Positions 11,471 through 22,554 of a stretch of DNA of 64,000 nucleotides are shown here, one piece after another. Source of the stretch: Erinaceus europaeus. Taxonomy: Eukaryota > Chordata > Mammalia > Eulipotyphla > Erinaceidae. Within the stretch, counting starts at the first letter, position 1; each line of letters begins with the position of its first letter. The stretch is taken from the NCBI RefSeq assembly GCF_950295315.1, contig NC_080171.1:110828378-110892377 (forward strand), written 5' to 3'. Below the pieces are notes generated by a model that worked only from the letters and a program-made list of their open reading frames with translations, had not been told where the DNA came from and did no database searches. Position numbers and translations under genes: made by a program.

Positions 11471-11894
11471 CATATAGTTTAACAGGTTTGGTGGTTGAAG
11501 AGCAAACATTAAGTTTAAACGGTAGCCACACTCTAGTGGAACTGAGCTGCTGTTGGAAGTGGTGATGGTGAGCAAAAATCCCTCTGGAGGATAGGCCCCC
11601 TTAACCAGATTTGCCAGGTTAGGTACATTGCCTTCAATGGGGAGAAGGATGCAGGAGACCAAAAGTAGCCCTGTACATAAAAGGTCCTTTACATGAAGCC
11701 AGGCGTGTGTATTTTAACTTTTGTGGATCAGGTTCTGAAGGGCACCAGCAGCTGGAAAGGGAAAGTTGAAAACCAAATTAGAAAAAACAAACAAACAAAC
11801 ATCCCCCCTGAAGTTTTTTAGTTTGTTTGTGGTAATTAATACTCAGCAGCATGTTGTGCTTTTAAAAAAGTTTTCTTCAGAAACAATTAATCTA

Positions 11895-11960
11895 GATTAG
11901 GGATTGGCAAACTTTTCTAGTAAAGGGTCATAAATATTAGACTTTGTCAACCTCTTGTAT
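11895..11960 (-). mobile_element. MER5A-like DNA transposon fragment
   Basis: GGGATTGGCAAACTTTTCTAGTAAAGGGTCATAAATATTAGACTTTGT resembles the terminal part of hAT-Charlie MER5 elements as remembered. The element's own strand is my best reading. Confidence 0.5.
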
Positions 11961-12094
11961 CTTTTCTTTGTTATGTTTTTTTTCCCCTTCTTCTTCCTCT
12001 TCCATTCTTTATCTGGGTGCATCTAGATTGACCTGTAGATTATAATATACTTCTTTATGGTCTAGAATTGATTTCTTTTTCTTTCTTTTAAAAT

Positions 12095-12560
12095 TTTTAT
12101 TTATAAAAAGGAAACTGACTAAACCATAGGATAAGAGGGGTACAACTCCACACAGTTTCCTCCTCTAGAACTCTGTATCCCCTCCCCTCCCCTGATAGCT
12201 TTCCTATTCTTTATCCCTCTGGGAGTATGGACCCAGGGTCATTGTGGGGTGCAGAAGGTAGAAGGTCTGGCTTCTGAAATTGCGTCCCCGCTGAACATGG
12301 GCGTTGACTGGTTGGTCCATACTCCCAGCCTGCCTTTCTCTTTCCCTAGTGGGGAAGGGCTCTGGGGAAGTGGAGCTCCAGGACACATTGGTGGGGTTGT
12401 CTGTCCAGGGAAGTCTGGTCGGCATCATGGTAGCATCTGGAACCTGGTGGTTGAAAAGAGAGTTAGCACACAAAGCCAAACAAATTGTTGACCAATCATG
12501 AACCTGAAGGCTGGAATAGTGCAGATGAAGAGTTGGGGGCATCCTTCATTTTTTAGATGG
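12095..12560 (-). mobile_element. L1 3' end (GGATAAGAGGGG type)
   Basis: Longest copy in the window of this tail, with CTTTATCCCTCTGGGAGTATGG, GAACATGGGCGTTGAC and GGTAGCATCTGGAACCTGGTGG. The A-rich end lies at the left. The 112-codon minus frame inside is repeat sequence, not a gene. Confidence 0.75.
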
Positions 12561-12617
12561 GGTTTAGAGTCAACAATATTTATACCTATGTTGACATGTC
12601 ATACACGTAAGTCCAGA

Positions 12618-12980
12618 GGGCCAGTTGCTGGTGAACTGGGTTGAGTGCACATAGTGCAAAACTCAGGGGCTAGAGCAGGGATCCCAGTTCAAGCCCCCAG
12701 CTCCCCACCTGCAGGGGGCTCTCTTTACAAGCAGTGAAGCAGGTCTACATAGGTGCCTGTCCTTCTCTCCCCCTCTCTGTCTTCCCTTCCTCTCTCTTGG
12801 TTTCTCTCTGTCATATCCAACAATAACAACAACAACGACAACAGCAATAACAGCAGCAGCAGCAGCAACAACAGACGGAAAAAAGATGGCTGCCAGGAGC
12901 AGTGGACTCATGGTGCAGGCACTGAGCTCCAGGGACCACCTTGGAGGTGAAAAAGAAAAAAGAAAACAAAAAACAAGTCC
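12618..12980 (+). mobile_element. SINE-A/C with 3' extension
   Basis: Head GGCCAGTTGCTGGTGAACTGGG, core, (CAA/CAG)n segment and extension GGAGCAGTGGACTCATGG. An AAGTCCAGAG/AAGTCCAAAG pair flanks it. Confidence 0.85.
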
Positions 12981-12999
12981 AAAGTTTAAATTAGGATTC

Positions 13000-13612
13000 T
13001 TCTGTGGGTTTGGACAGACGTGAAATGATATTTGTTCACAATTTAGTATCACATTATAGTATCATTGTTCTCATCCCTTCATCCTTCAAAAACTTAGTCA
13101 TTTTACTATCTCTATAGTTTTGCCTTTCCTATAATGCTGTATTCTAGAATCATATGGCATATATCATTTTCAAATGGGCTTCTTTCACTTACTAATTATT
13201 TTTTTTTCTTAATGCCTTCATAGCTCATTTATCACTGCTAAGTAATATTCCACCGTCTACATTGTCAGATAGCTTGTGCATTCACCCTACTAAAAGGATG
13301 TCTTTGTTGCTTCCAAGTGTTGACAGTTATGAATAAAACTGCCATAAACATTTCCATGCAGCTTTTTTGTATGGACATAATGTTCTCAACTCCTTTGGGT
13401 AAATACCAAGAAATCTGCTTGTTGCATCATATGGTAAAAGTCTGTTCACTATTGTAAAATACTACCAGACTGTCTTCTAGAGTAACTACCATACTGAACT
13501 CCCACACGCAACACTTGTGATGAGTTTCCTCTGCTCTACAGTCTCACAGGCATTTGGTGTTGTTAGTCTTACAGGTTTTTGTCATTCTAATGTATCAGAG
13601 TATCTCTTTTAT
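13000..13612 (-). mobile_element. Old L1 3' region
   Basis: Complement landmarks of L1 3' sequence are present: CTCCTTTGGGTAAATACCAAG, TTGCATCATATGGTAAAAG, GAATAAAACTGCCATAAACAT and TAAGTAATATTCCACCGTC. It continues past the SINE pair near 14190-14220. Confidence 0.7.
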
Positions 13613-13900
13613 TTTTCTTTTTATTGCCACCAGGGTTATTGCTGGGGCCTGTTGCATGTACAACAAATCCACCATGCCCAGTTGCTGTTTGCTTCTATCT
13701 CCCCCCCCCCTGTTTTCTTTTGTTTGATAGGATAGAGAGAAATTAAGAGGGGAGAGGGGATAAGGAGATAAAGAGGGGAAGAGAGAGATACTTACAGCAC
13801 TGCTTCACCACTTATGATGCTTCCTCCCTGCATCTGGGGCCCAGGGGTCCTTACACATGCTAATATGTGCACTCAACTGCAAGCACCACCTCCTGGCCCT
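13613..13900 (-). mobile_element. SINE-C
   Basis: Minus copy: TTGCCACCAGGGTTATTGCTGGGGCC at the left, AAGCACCACCTCCTGGCCC at the right. Confidence 0.85.
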
Positions 13901-13904
13901 GTGT

Positions 13905-14190
13905 ATCTTTTTATTTATTTATTTATTTATTGCCACTATCTTTATTGCTAAGACTCGGTGCCTGTCGGACACATCCACCACTCCCAGTGGCCATTTTTAT
14001 TTCTTCTTCTGTTTTTGAAAGATACAGAGAGAAACTGAGAGGGAAGGAGGAGGTGGGGTTAGGAGAAAAAGGCATCTGTAGCAATGTTTCACCACTGGTG
14101 TAGCTAACTCCTGCAGGTGGGGACCAGGGGCTCAAACCTGGGTCCTTGTACATGGTAATATATGTGCTCTGCCAGGTGTACCGCCTGCTT
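13905..14190 (-). mobile_element. SINE-C
   Basis: Second minus copy in tandem, with (TTTA)n at the left end and GTGTACCGCCTG at the right. Confidence 0.8.
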
Positions 14191-14221
14191 ATCTCTTCTC
14201 TGTGTTACTTTAATTTGTATA

Positions 14222-14400
14222 TATGCACTGGGGCAGGGACAGGGGCAGACTCAGGTCTCGGAACACGATGGTGGAGGAGGACCTAAGTGGAGGATTAGAG
14301 TCTTAGGTGGAAAACTGAGAAATGCTACACATGTACCAACTACTGTATATTTTACTGTCAATTATAGACCATTAGTATCCCAATAAAGAGAAAAAAAAAT
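14222..14400 (+). mobile_element. L1 3' end (AATAAAGA type)
   Basis: Same tail as at 17270 and 28700-28920: GGGCAGACTCAGGTCTCGGAACA, GGAAAACTGAGAAATG, TATTTTACTGTCAATTATAGACC, then CCCAATAAAGAGAAAAAA. Confidence 0.7.
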
Positions 14401-14419
14401 CCAGTGACAAGACAAAACA

Positions 14420-14695
14420 TGAGAAGCAGAGAAGAGAAGCCCCCTGTGAAGACCGAGGGTGAAGAGATGCATTTATAAGTGAAAGAATACCAAGTATTGC
14501 TGATAGTCACCATAACTTAGAGTGCCAGTACACACCCTCCTTAGAACTTCCAAAAGAAAAAAAAAAAACCAATTCTGCCAATATTTTTTACTGTGGAATC
14601 CTGGCCTCTAAAAGTGAAAGAAAATATCTTTGTTATTTTAAGTCACTTTGTTTATGGTAATTTGTTACAACAGCACCGGGAAACTGATAAGGCTC
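14420..14695 (+). mobile_element. MaLR/MLT-like LTR fragment
   Basis: The 3' part (AATCCTGGCCTCTAAAAGTG...TTATTTTAAGTCACTTTGTTTATGGTAATTTGTTACAACAGC...GGGAAACTGATAAGGC) resembles the ends of ERVL-MaLR LTRs as remembered. It is old and diverged, and family assignment needs a library search. Confidence 0.5.
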
Positions 14696-14847
14696 TTCTC
14701 CTTCTTCTTCTATTTAAGCCGTGTTGATTTTTTTGCACAAGGACTTAAGTGGGTAACAGAGATTGAGGGTGGGAGGAAGGCAAGTTTAACAATCTGGATA
14801 TTTTTCATGTGTTGAATATGAAATACCTTGTTTTTTGTTTGTGTATG

Positions 14848-14849
14848 TA

Positions 14850-14883
<34 letters not shown>

Positions 14884-14887
14884 TTTT
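14848..14887. repeat. (TA)nT(n) simple repeat
   Basis: TATATATATATATAT followed by a T21-like run at the tail end of the adjacent minus-strand SINE. Confidence 0.9.
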
Positions 14888-15157
14888 CTTTTGCCTCCAA
14901 GGTTATCTCTGGGGGTTGGTGTCTGCACTACAAATCCACTGCTCTTGGTGGCCATCTTTTTCCCACTGTTGTTGCTGCTGCTTTTGTTGTTGGATAGGAG
15001 AGAGGGAAATTGGGAGAGGAGGAGATAGGATAGGTAGATAGATAGGGAGAGAGAGACAGCTGCAGACCTACTTCACCACTTGTGAAGCGACACCCCCTGC
15101 AGGTGGTGAATCCTTGCGCCATGTGGGCTTAACGCGGTGTCCTACCGCCTGGCTCTC
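14888..15157 (-). mobile_element. SINE-C
   Basis: Minus copy with the extension complement (GCCTCCAAGGTTATCTCTGGGGG, CACTGCTCTTGGTGGCC) and head complement TACCGCCTGGCTCTC. Confidence 0.85.
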
Positions 15158-16215
15158 TGAATATGGAACATCTTATATTAAGATCATTGAAAGCAGGACA
15201 GTTGTATGGAGAGTACTCTTTTGTCTGGATGGAATGAATCTCCATAAACTTTGAAAGTAGAGATAATGGGATTTACAGATGGAAAGGAGGATTTGAAAGA
15301 AAAAAGTCAAAATGGGGTCATTGGAAGAAAGGAGTAGACTTAAGAGTGGAAGAATGCAGGAAATCAGTCCAGTGGAGGAAATTTAGTAGTTGAGGAGTGT
15401 AAGACATACTGAGTTTGATATACACATTAAACATATAACTAGGTCATGTTAAGTAGACTGTTCTATTTAGGAGTCCATAGTTCAGTGAAAGGGCTAGACC
15501 CAAAATAAAGAATATATATATATATATATATATGAATTTTTTTCTAACTCTAGACATTTACTGTTTTTTTCCTTTCAGCATAATTAAAAGATGACTTAAT
15601 GGATTTGTTATGGCACTGTTAAATTTTTATTAATTATAGTATAATTTTTCAGTAAAGTTCTGAAGAAGTTAAAAAGATTGGGTGATATTGCCAAAGCAAA
15701 GCTCCTTCACTTATATGAGAAAATGTTCTCAGCATGCATGAGTTTGGTAATATATCCTGCCTCATTCTGGCAATTAATGATTTTCATGCACAGATTTAGG
15801 AAGAAAGTTGGCTTTATCATCTCATTAGGGTCTATTTCCAAAATCTTTTTATTCTAAATATATAATGGTTATCGAATCTTACCAGATTTGTATTAAGTTT
15901 CAGCCAGCTGTAAGCTAGTAATGTTTACAGTGAAAACTCAGTCTGGAAGAAAACTATTAAATTTAGTGCTTCAGAGTTACAGGAAATTGCAATAAAAATT
16001 AATTCAATTTGTATGCATAGTTTATTGCAAATACAGATGAATAAAGTGATGAAGGAATTGTAAGCATCAATACCAGTTATATTAAAATGAATAGAAATGA
16101 AATTAAAGCAGTATTGTAATGCACGGATTAGTCAGTATGTTTTAGACTGGTGATTTTGATAATGAATTCACCATGGTGTACAGATCCCACTGCATCTGTT
16201 GACAGTGATATATGT
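15158..16215. other. AUH intron, no recognised gene; (TA)n at 15510-15534
   Basis: Mostly single-copy-looking AT-rich sequence with one short (TA)n. No exon candidates. Confidence 0.6.
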
Positions 16216-16221
16216 CATATA

Positions 16222-16441
16222 TTTTTAAAATTTTTATTTATTTATTATTATCTTTGTTTATTGGATAGGACAGCCAGAAATCAAGAGGGAGGGGGGTGAT
16301 AGGGAGAGAGACAGAGAGAGACACCTGCAACCCAGCTTCACCACTCGTAAAGCTTTCCCCAGGTGGGGACCAGGGGCTTGAACCTAGGTCTTTGCTCATT
16401 GTTAATACATGTGCTCAACCAGGTGCACCACCACCCGGCCC
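16222..16441 (-). mobile_element. SINE-B
   Basis: Minus copy between imperfect duplications near ATATGTCATAT and ATACGTGTCATAT. Confidence 0.85.
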
Positions 16442-16648
16442 CAATACGTGTCATATTTTACAGTGTCAGTGTTTTTATGTCATTCTTAGAACTTCTTTCA
16501 GATAAATGATGAAAACTTTTAGATGTCCGAATAAAAAATATTTAAGGTAGCTTATCGTTTTTAAGGATTTTTTTTTTTTTGAGCTGGCAGGAGCAGTAAT
16601 GGAAACAAAGAAGAATGATGACCACTGATCTTAAAAATTAAATCTACT

Positions 16649-16935
16649 TGGGGGCCAGGTGGTTTGCACACCTACTTAAGTGCACATAGTACTAAGCATA
16701 AGAACCTGCACAAGAGTCGGGGTTGGAGACCCCTGCTCCCTCCTGCAGGGGGGCCACTTCACAAGCGGCCAAGCAGGTCTACAGGTGTTTTCTTTCCCTC
16801 TCTATCTCCCCTCCCCTCTCAGTTTCTCTCTGTCCTATCCAATAACAAAAAAAGAAAAGGAAAGGAAAAAAAAAATCCACTGGGAGCAGTGGATTCCTAG
16901 TGATAATCCTGGAGGCCAAAATAAATAAATAAATT
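16649..16935 (+). mobile_element. SINE-C
   Basis: Head GGGGGCCAGGTGGTTTGCACACC, core, and extension GGGAGCAGTGGATTCCTAGTG with an (AAAT)n tail. Confidence 0.85.
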
Positions 16936-16939
16936 TAGG

Positions 16940-17268
16940 GAAATGGTGTCACTCTTGGATACTATATTAGCATTGGGGCGGATATTTCTGTGTCAGTCAT
17001 TTGGTCATTGGGGACAAAAGAATCAAGGCATGCAATAGATAATGCTGTTCTGTTTCCTATAGCTTCTCTACAGTGCCACTGGACTAGTTAGTTAGTCCAC
17101 AGCTGATAGAGATCAGTAGGAATATAAAACATAATAACCCTACCACATATGTGAAAGAAGGAATCTATTACAGAATAAATTCTTTTCTATAAGGAATTTT
17201 AGGAGAGGACTACTTTAGCGGGCAATACTCAAATCGATTTTTCCTCAGAATATCTAAACTCCGTTGGT
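16940..17268. other. AUH intron, nothing recognised
   Basis: About 330 bp without a recognisable repeat or exon. Confidence 0.5.
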
Positions 17269-17465
17269 GTATTACACCAAAATAAAAGACTCGGGGGTGG
17301 GGTGGAGGGGAGGATTCAGGTCCTGGAACATGATGGCAGAGGAGGATCTAGGTGGGGGGTTAGATTGTTATGTGGAAAACAGAGAAGTGTAACACTGTGC
17401 TAATGACTATATTTTACTGTTGACTGTAAGCCCCTAGTCCCCCCAATAAAGAAAAGAAAAACCTA
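17269..17465 (+). mobile_element. L1 3' end (AATAAAGA type)
   Basis: GTGTATTACACCAAAATAAAAGACTC, GGTCCTGGAACATGATGG and CCCCAATAAAGAAAAG match the tails at 14222, 25800 and 28700. Confidence 0.75.
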
Positions 17466-17786
17466 AACTCCATTAAGTGACCACTAGTGTAAACCTTTAA
17501 TACAACAGTAAAGTTAACATTGAGCCAAAATGTGACTATTTGAAAATAGCAGATAGTGCAATTTGGAGAGCAGGTTAGAAACCCAACACGTGTTCTGAGG
17601 AGGGACCTACATCAGCAGATTATTGTTTCAAGGGAAAAAAAAAAGGAGATGAGGTAATGGTGAGATAATGGTCAGGTGGAGGGATCATGAGGAGAGAGTA
17701 GGTAACACTTCACTTTATCAGTCCTTTGAAACTGTACAGTCTTGTTCTTGGCAGTTTGGTCCTGTTCAGGAATTCAATTCAGTTTA

Positions 17787-17812
17787 AAGCATACACACAC
17801 ACACACACACAC
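17787..17812. repeat. (CA)n microsatellite
   Basis: About 12 CA units. Confidence 0.95.
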
Positions 17813-18029
17813 CCCAATCACTTACTTGAGCTCTCTTTAAAATAATTCCAGTGATGTCAGTTTTTTGCCGTGGTGTGTCATACTTCTGCTTATATACTTA
17901 GTTGAAAAGAATTTATGATAAGAAGTACAAGTGATTAGAAAAACATAACTTAGGCAATACGTAACTCAGTGTCTAGTGTGTTGGACTTATAAACATGAAG
18001 TCCCTAATTCTATCCTTGGCCAGATCTTT

Positions 18030-18265
18030 GATTTTTAAAAAATTTTAATGTATGGTGTCAAGTGATGGTCTAGTTTCATTTTTTCTACATGTGACTTTTC
18101 AGTTCTCTTAGCACCATTTGTTGAAGAGAGCTTCTTTTCTCTATTGGATAGTTTTAGCCCTTCAGTTGTATATTAGGCACTGACATGTACATGGGTTTAT
18201 TTCTTAGACCATGATTGTTACTAATATTCCCTTGTTGTTTTAATGTCTGTGAAGCCTTTCTTTTC
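18030..18265 (-). mobile_element. Old L1 3' region
   Basis: Complement landmarks TATGGTGTCAAGTGATGGTC, CAGTTCTCTTAGCACCATTTG and TTTATTTCTTAGACC are typical of L1. It precedes an L1 tail in the same orientation. Confidence 0.65.
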
Positions 18266-18271
18266 TTCTTT

Positions 18272-18525
18272 TTTAATTATTAGCAATTTCATAATGGTTA
18301 ACAAGACTGTAAGATAAGGGGTACAATTCCATATAGTTCCCACTGCCGAAGTTTTGAGTCCTAACCCCTTCATTGGAGACTTCTCTATTCTTTATCCCTC
18401 TGGGAGTATGGACCAAAATTCTTTATGGGGTGTAGAAGGTGGAAGGCCTGGATTCTGTAATTGCTTCTCCGCTAGACATGGGCATTGGCAGGTTGATCCA
18501 TACCTGCAGCCTGAAACCTGTATTT
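18272..18525 (-). mobile_element. L1 3' end (GGATAAGAGGGG type)
   Basis: GATAAGGGGTACAATTCC, TTTATCCCTCTGGGAGTATGG and ACATGGGCATTGGCAGGTTG match the other copies. Confidence 0.7.
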
Positions 18526-19130
18526 TTCTAAATTCCCATTATTGAGGATGAATTTACATTTAGGTAAATAGATTGATGGTGGGTGGTGATGAATTTTTCT
18601 TGTGATTGCTTCTGCTTTATTAATAGGGTGATTTAGTTTTTGAGTACATGCCATTATGAAGTGGTCAGTAGATGAGTGGGAAAACTCATGGGTTAGGGAA
18701 ATGCAATAGGCTTGTCCGTCAGCATGGCTGAGCCAACTGGTCATAGACTGAGTGAATTTCAAAGTATATTCTTGGGCTCTGGCAAAGTTTGGTCACCTGG
18801 ATAGTAAATAAGCTTTGCTATTGCTGCAACCCAGGTCAAGTCCAGCCCACAGTGCATAGGGGGAAATGGCGGTGCTGTGGTTTCTTTCCTTCCACTGTTT
18901 AAAAAGAGAGAAAGAAAGACAAAAAGAAAGTCATCTTGTAGCAACGAAGCCCCAGTGATGTCAAAGACAAATCATTACTTTTCACCTAGTTAAAAAGTGA
19001 AAGAAGTGAAAAATACTAGCCCTTGGATTAAATTTAGAGCTGTCAAATACAGAATGTATGACATGGGAAGAATCAAAGTGAAATATTTATTTTTTTAGTT
19101 CTGAGTATTCCAAGATTGAAGGGTATATTT
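18526..19130. other. AUH intron, nothing recognised
   Basis: A run of AAAGAAAGAC-type purines at 18900-18930 is the only pattern seen. Confidence 0.5.
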
Positions 19131-19135
19131 CTTTC

Positions 19136-19235
19136 TTTTTTTAAATTTTAATTTATAAAATGGAAATATTGACAAGACTATAGGATAAGAGGAGTACATT
19201 TCCACACAGTGCCCACCCCCAGAGCTCCATATCCA
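19136..19235 (-). mobile_element. L1 3'-end fragment (GGATAAGAGGGG type)
   Basis: TTTATAAAATGGAAATATTGACAAGACTATAGGATAAGAG followed by CCACACAGTGCCCACC. Confidence 0.65.
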
Positions 19236-19289
19236 ATGATAGTTGTGCAGATAAAGGTACCTCAATACAGTGTCCATCATTTACAACTC

Positions 19290-20120
19290 TGCTGGGAGTT
19301 GTCTGCAGAGAAGGAGCAAGAGCTAACCTGGAATCCCTATAGTTCTAGCATGTCTCACTGCTGGTCTCTTTGTCACCAGTGATAGCAAACAATACGTGGC
19401 TCTGTTTAAGGTTAAATCAAAAGATTGGTTTATTCATAAAAATCACTGTAATTGTGAGGGAAGAAGTCTAGTAAAGAAAGTAGGCAAAAAGGGTCGGGCG
19501 GTAGCGTACATGGCGTGAAGCGCAAGGACTGACCAGTTCAAGGATCCCAGTTCAAGCCCCTGGATCCCCATTTGCAGGGGGTCTCTTCACAAGCAGTGAA
19601 GCAGGTCTGCAGGTGTCTGTCTTTCTCTCCCCCTCTGTCTTCCCCTCCTCTCTCCATTTCTCTGTGTTGTATCCAACAACAACGGCATCAGTATCAACAA
19701 TAATAACCACAACAACGATAAAAAAACAAGGGCAACGAAAGGAAAAAACAATAGCCTTCAGGAGCAGTGGATTTGTGGTGCAGGCACCGAGCCCCAGCAA
19801 TAACCCTGGAGGAAAAAAAAAAAAAGTAGGCAAAAGTCCAAAGTCTGCAACCAAGCCACCCAAGACCACCAAATCCAGACATCAGTCCAGAGCCAAACCA
19901 ACAGGAGCAGTGCTGCGATGAAGGTAATCCAATCAAGAGAGCCCGCTGCTCCAAGTCCTTCCTTAATATAGTCCCTTGTCAGTTGCACCACCTCAGGCTG
20001 ACAACATTCATATGCTAATTGTCCCAAACTGCTGTTGGGGTCACAACACAGAGTGTGGTTTTTAAAGCATGCTATGTGATCATCCAGTCCTGTCCCATGT
20101 CATCCCCCCACCCCCAGCTC
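19290..20120 (-). mobile_element. Probable LTR, boundaries uncertain, split by SINE-A
   Basis: On the minus strand the order is a TATA-like ACTATATTAAGG (about 19957-19970), then GAGC...TTGATTGGATTACC, then AATAAACC (near 19430), then an end CTCCCAGCA at 19290. This is the usual LTR order of promoter, polyadenylation signal and U5. I could not find a convincing terminal CA on the other side or a target duplication. It may belong to another retrovirus class, or be unrelated sequence. Confidence 0.45.
19490..19822 (+). mobile_element. SINE-A with 3' extension, nested in probable LTR
   Basis: Core and extension present; the head is shortened (GGGTCGGGCGGTAGCGTACATGG). The 13-bp duplication AAAGTAGGCAAAA lies at 19477-19489 and 19823-19835. 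Confidence 0.9.
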
Positions 20121-20796
20121 TCAGCCAGTTCCCATTTTGAAACATGAGTTTGTATGTCACAGGACACCGGACTAGTGTCCCCTTCCCTGAGCCTGGAGTA
20201 GCAGCTGAATCCCCTGATGCAGTTACAGGATTGCCTCATACTTAGTCCTTATCCCATCCTATCCACTTACTACTCTTTGTTGTTGTTGTTGCTTTTGCTG
20301 TCTTCTTGGACCCCATGCATAAATTATCAGTGGAAATTTCAGTGGAAATGAGTTTTTCCTTTTAACGTGTATTTATAATGATGTAGATTTTTTTTTCACT
20401 ATAATAAAACTTTTCTTCCTTGCTAAACTTTAACTTTTTTGTGGAAAAAAGATTAACATTTTGCTGTAGAGATATGTCTAGTTTTACGAATAATCCTCTT
20501 GCATTCAACTTTACTGTAGATGTTTCCTCGGGAATTTGTTTAAGGCATTTTCCATGCTGTAGATACTAACTTCTGTACTGTAGCATACATGCTGTATGAC
20601 CTGCAGTTCTTATATTGTCAGGAATTATGTGGGCTCAAAATGTCCCAGCCTTAGCTAGTACTCAGTACTGTGTTTAGTCAGGATCAATATAATGAACTGA
20701 TAAGAGTGACTAGCTGAGTATACACCCTGGACACTAATATTGCTTTGCTAGCCAGTTGTCTCCTTCTTTCATTGGGGATCTACTTTTTCTCAGTTT
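20121..20796. other. AUH intron, nothing recognised
   Basis: Contains a (GTT)n stretch near 20279 and no gene or recent repeat. Confidence 0.5.
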
Positions 20797-20802
20797 ATTT
20801 TT

Positions 20803-21304
20803 TGCCAGGCTAGCTTCACGGGAGGGAGAGAGAGACCAGGAGCTTGTGGCGGCATGGTAATACAATTCTTTGTTGATGCGGGACCCCCAGAGTTGGGTGT
20901 GAGCACAGCGGGTTAAGCCACGTGGTGCCAAACTGCAATGGCCGCCTGCCGCTCTGCGCACCAGCCCTTCTCCAGGTCAGGATGCGGGAGAGAAAGAGTG
21001 AAACCAGGAACAGAAGTGGGCTTTATAGGGTAAAACCAGAAGTAGCAAGTCAGAGTGGAGATGGCTGGGAAAGGGGGTGGAGAAAGAAAGAGCGAGAAGG
21101 TAGAAAGCTTCCAGTTGCTAGGGTTTTAACTAGTGAGATTAATGTACCCTGCAGGCAGGGCGGGTCTCAGGGTAGAAAGAAGATAGATCAGTGGTGGGGA
21201 TCTTTCAGGCAAAACAATGATTATGTGAATAGACCATGGAGTCAGCAATGGAGGATGGAGCAGAGCAGGAGTTGGGGGGGGGGGGGCTGGCTTAAGGCCA
21301 GACA
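20803..21304 (-). mobile_element. Solo LTR, same family as the LTR at 60.6-61.0 kb
   Basis: The 502-bp insert has TG...CA ends and a perfect 6-bp target duplication, ATTTTT (20797-20802 and 21305-21310). The U3 part (about 21025-21304) aligns throughout with 60780-61041, including the shared GATCTTTCAGGCAAAACAAT and AGAAAGAAGATAGATCAGTG blocks. The half beyond the TATA box differs strongly, and includes a stretch resembling a SINE-A head at 20905-20943. It carries no primer-binding site or internal genes. A 156-residue open frame across it on the + strand is not a recognisable protein. Confidence 0.88.
21021..21028 (-). promoter_or_regulatory. LTR TATA box (CTATAAAG)
   Basis: It reads CTATAAAG on the minus strand at the position matching the TATA box of the 60.8-kb LTR, followed by the R/U5-like part of the element. 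The core is conserved in both copies. Confidence 0.55.
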
Positions 21305-21726
21305 ATTTTTACTAAAAGAAATGGTTTTACTGAGCCTTAAACTATTTCAAAAGGAATTCTGTATGCTTTTTTTCCAAAATTGTGATTGTTAGAAATTCAT
21401 CATTAGAAAATTGTCAGTTTGTTTATTCCAAATCAGTCATTCTCAGATGTGGTCTGCAGTTACCACAGAGCACACATTCAGTTAGAATGCTTTTTACTGT
21501 GCCAAGACTCATGTGATAGACTTTTTTTTTTTTTTTTTTTTACTGGGTAGACACTTATGTCTAAAGCAGTGGTGTGTAACATCTGGCATTTTTGCAAGAA
21601 ATATGGAAGAGGTATGGTTTTTGTCATTTGTATTGACAGGAATGCATTTATTTTTTGTTGTAAGACCAATTATTTGTTTAAGAATTTCTTATTGCAGTTG
21701 ATAGAACTATTGATAAACATAATCCA

Positions 21727-22003
21727 GGGGAGTCGGGCAGTAGTGCAGCGGGTTAAGTGCAGGTGGTGCAAAGCGCAAGGACGGGCATAAGGATCCTGGT
21801 TTGAGCCCCTGACTTCCCACCTGCAGGGGAGTCGCTTCACAAGCAGTGAAGCAGGTCTGCAGGTGTCTCTCTTTCTCTCCCCCTCTCTGTCTTCCCCTCC
21901 TCTCTCCATTCTCTCTGCCCTATCCAACAACAACAATAATAACTACAACAATAAAACAACAAGGGCAACAAAAGGGAATAAATAATTAAAAAACAAACAA
22001 ACA
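21727..22003 (+). mobile_element. SINE-A
   Basis: Full head and body. The duplication AACATAATCCA (21716-21726) matches AACATGATCCA (22004-22014) with one change. Confidence 0.92.
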
Positions 22004-22044
22004 AACATGATCCAAGTAGCTCTCTTCCTCTAAGACTGCAAGGA

Positions 22045-22195
22045 GCTGGAGTAGGGCAGTAGTGCAATGGGTTAAGCTCATGTGGCGCAAAGCCCAAGGA
22101 CCGGTGTAAGGTTCCGGGTTCCAGCCTCAGGCTTCCCGCCTGCAGGGGAGTCGCTTCACAGGCGGTGAAGTAAGCATGAAGCCGAGGGGGGGGGG
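22045..22195 (+). mobile_element. SINE-A, 3'-truncated
   Basis: Head, B-box region and core up to GGTGAAGTAAGC, then a G10 run. The body and tail are missing. Confidence 0.8.
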
Positions 22196-22554
22196 GATGA
22201 GCCCTTGGGTCTTATAAATCATTTGATCTGACCTCCCCAAGACAATGACCACTTTTTTTTTCATAGTAATATTAAGTATTAATTTTAAAATTGCAAATTT
22301 TCACTTGATGTCTGAAATAGCCAAATGTCCCTTGGCAGAAAAAAGGTTCCCAACCCCTGTAGTTGAGATGGGACACATATTTTTATTCCTTCTGGTTATG
22401 GTCACTGCAAAGGAAAACTTAGGTAATATAATACATTAAATGCCTGTGTTCAGCTGATCTTCAAGTTATGTATGGACCTTGTGTAAATTTTCAGTTTGTT
22501 CTCTTAAAATTGTGTTATTAACTAATTTGTACTTGTAAATAAAATGTTTTGCAG

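Noticed and set aside
12204..12542. 112-codon minus-strand frame
   Set aside because: It lies entirely in the L1 3'-end repeat, and other copies of the repeat are not open in this frame.
12663..13052. 129-codon minus-strand frame
   Set aside because: It is the complement of a SINE with its (CAA/CAG)n segment, and the same peptide fragments recur at many SINE copies.
20922..21392. 156-codon open frame on the + strand
   Set aside because: It runs through a solo LTR and its flank, antisense to the LTR, with no recognisable domain. LTRs are GC-richer, so long chance frames are expected.
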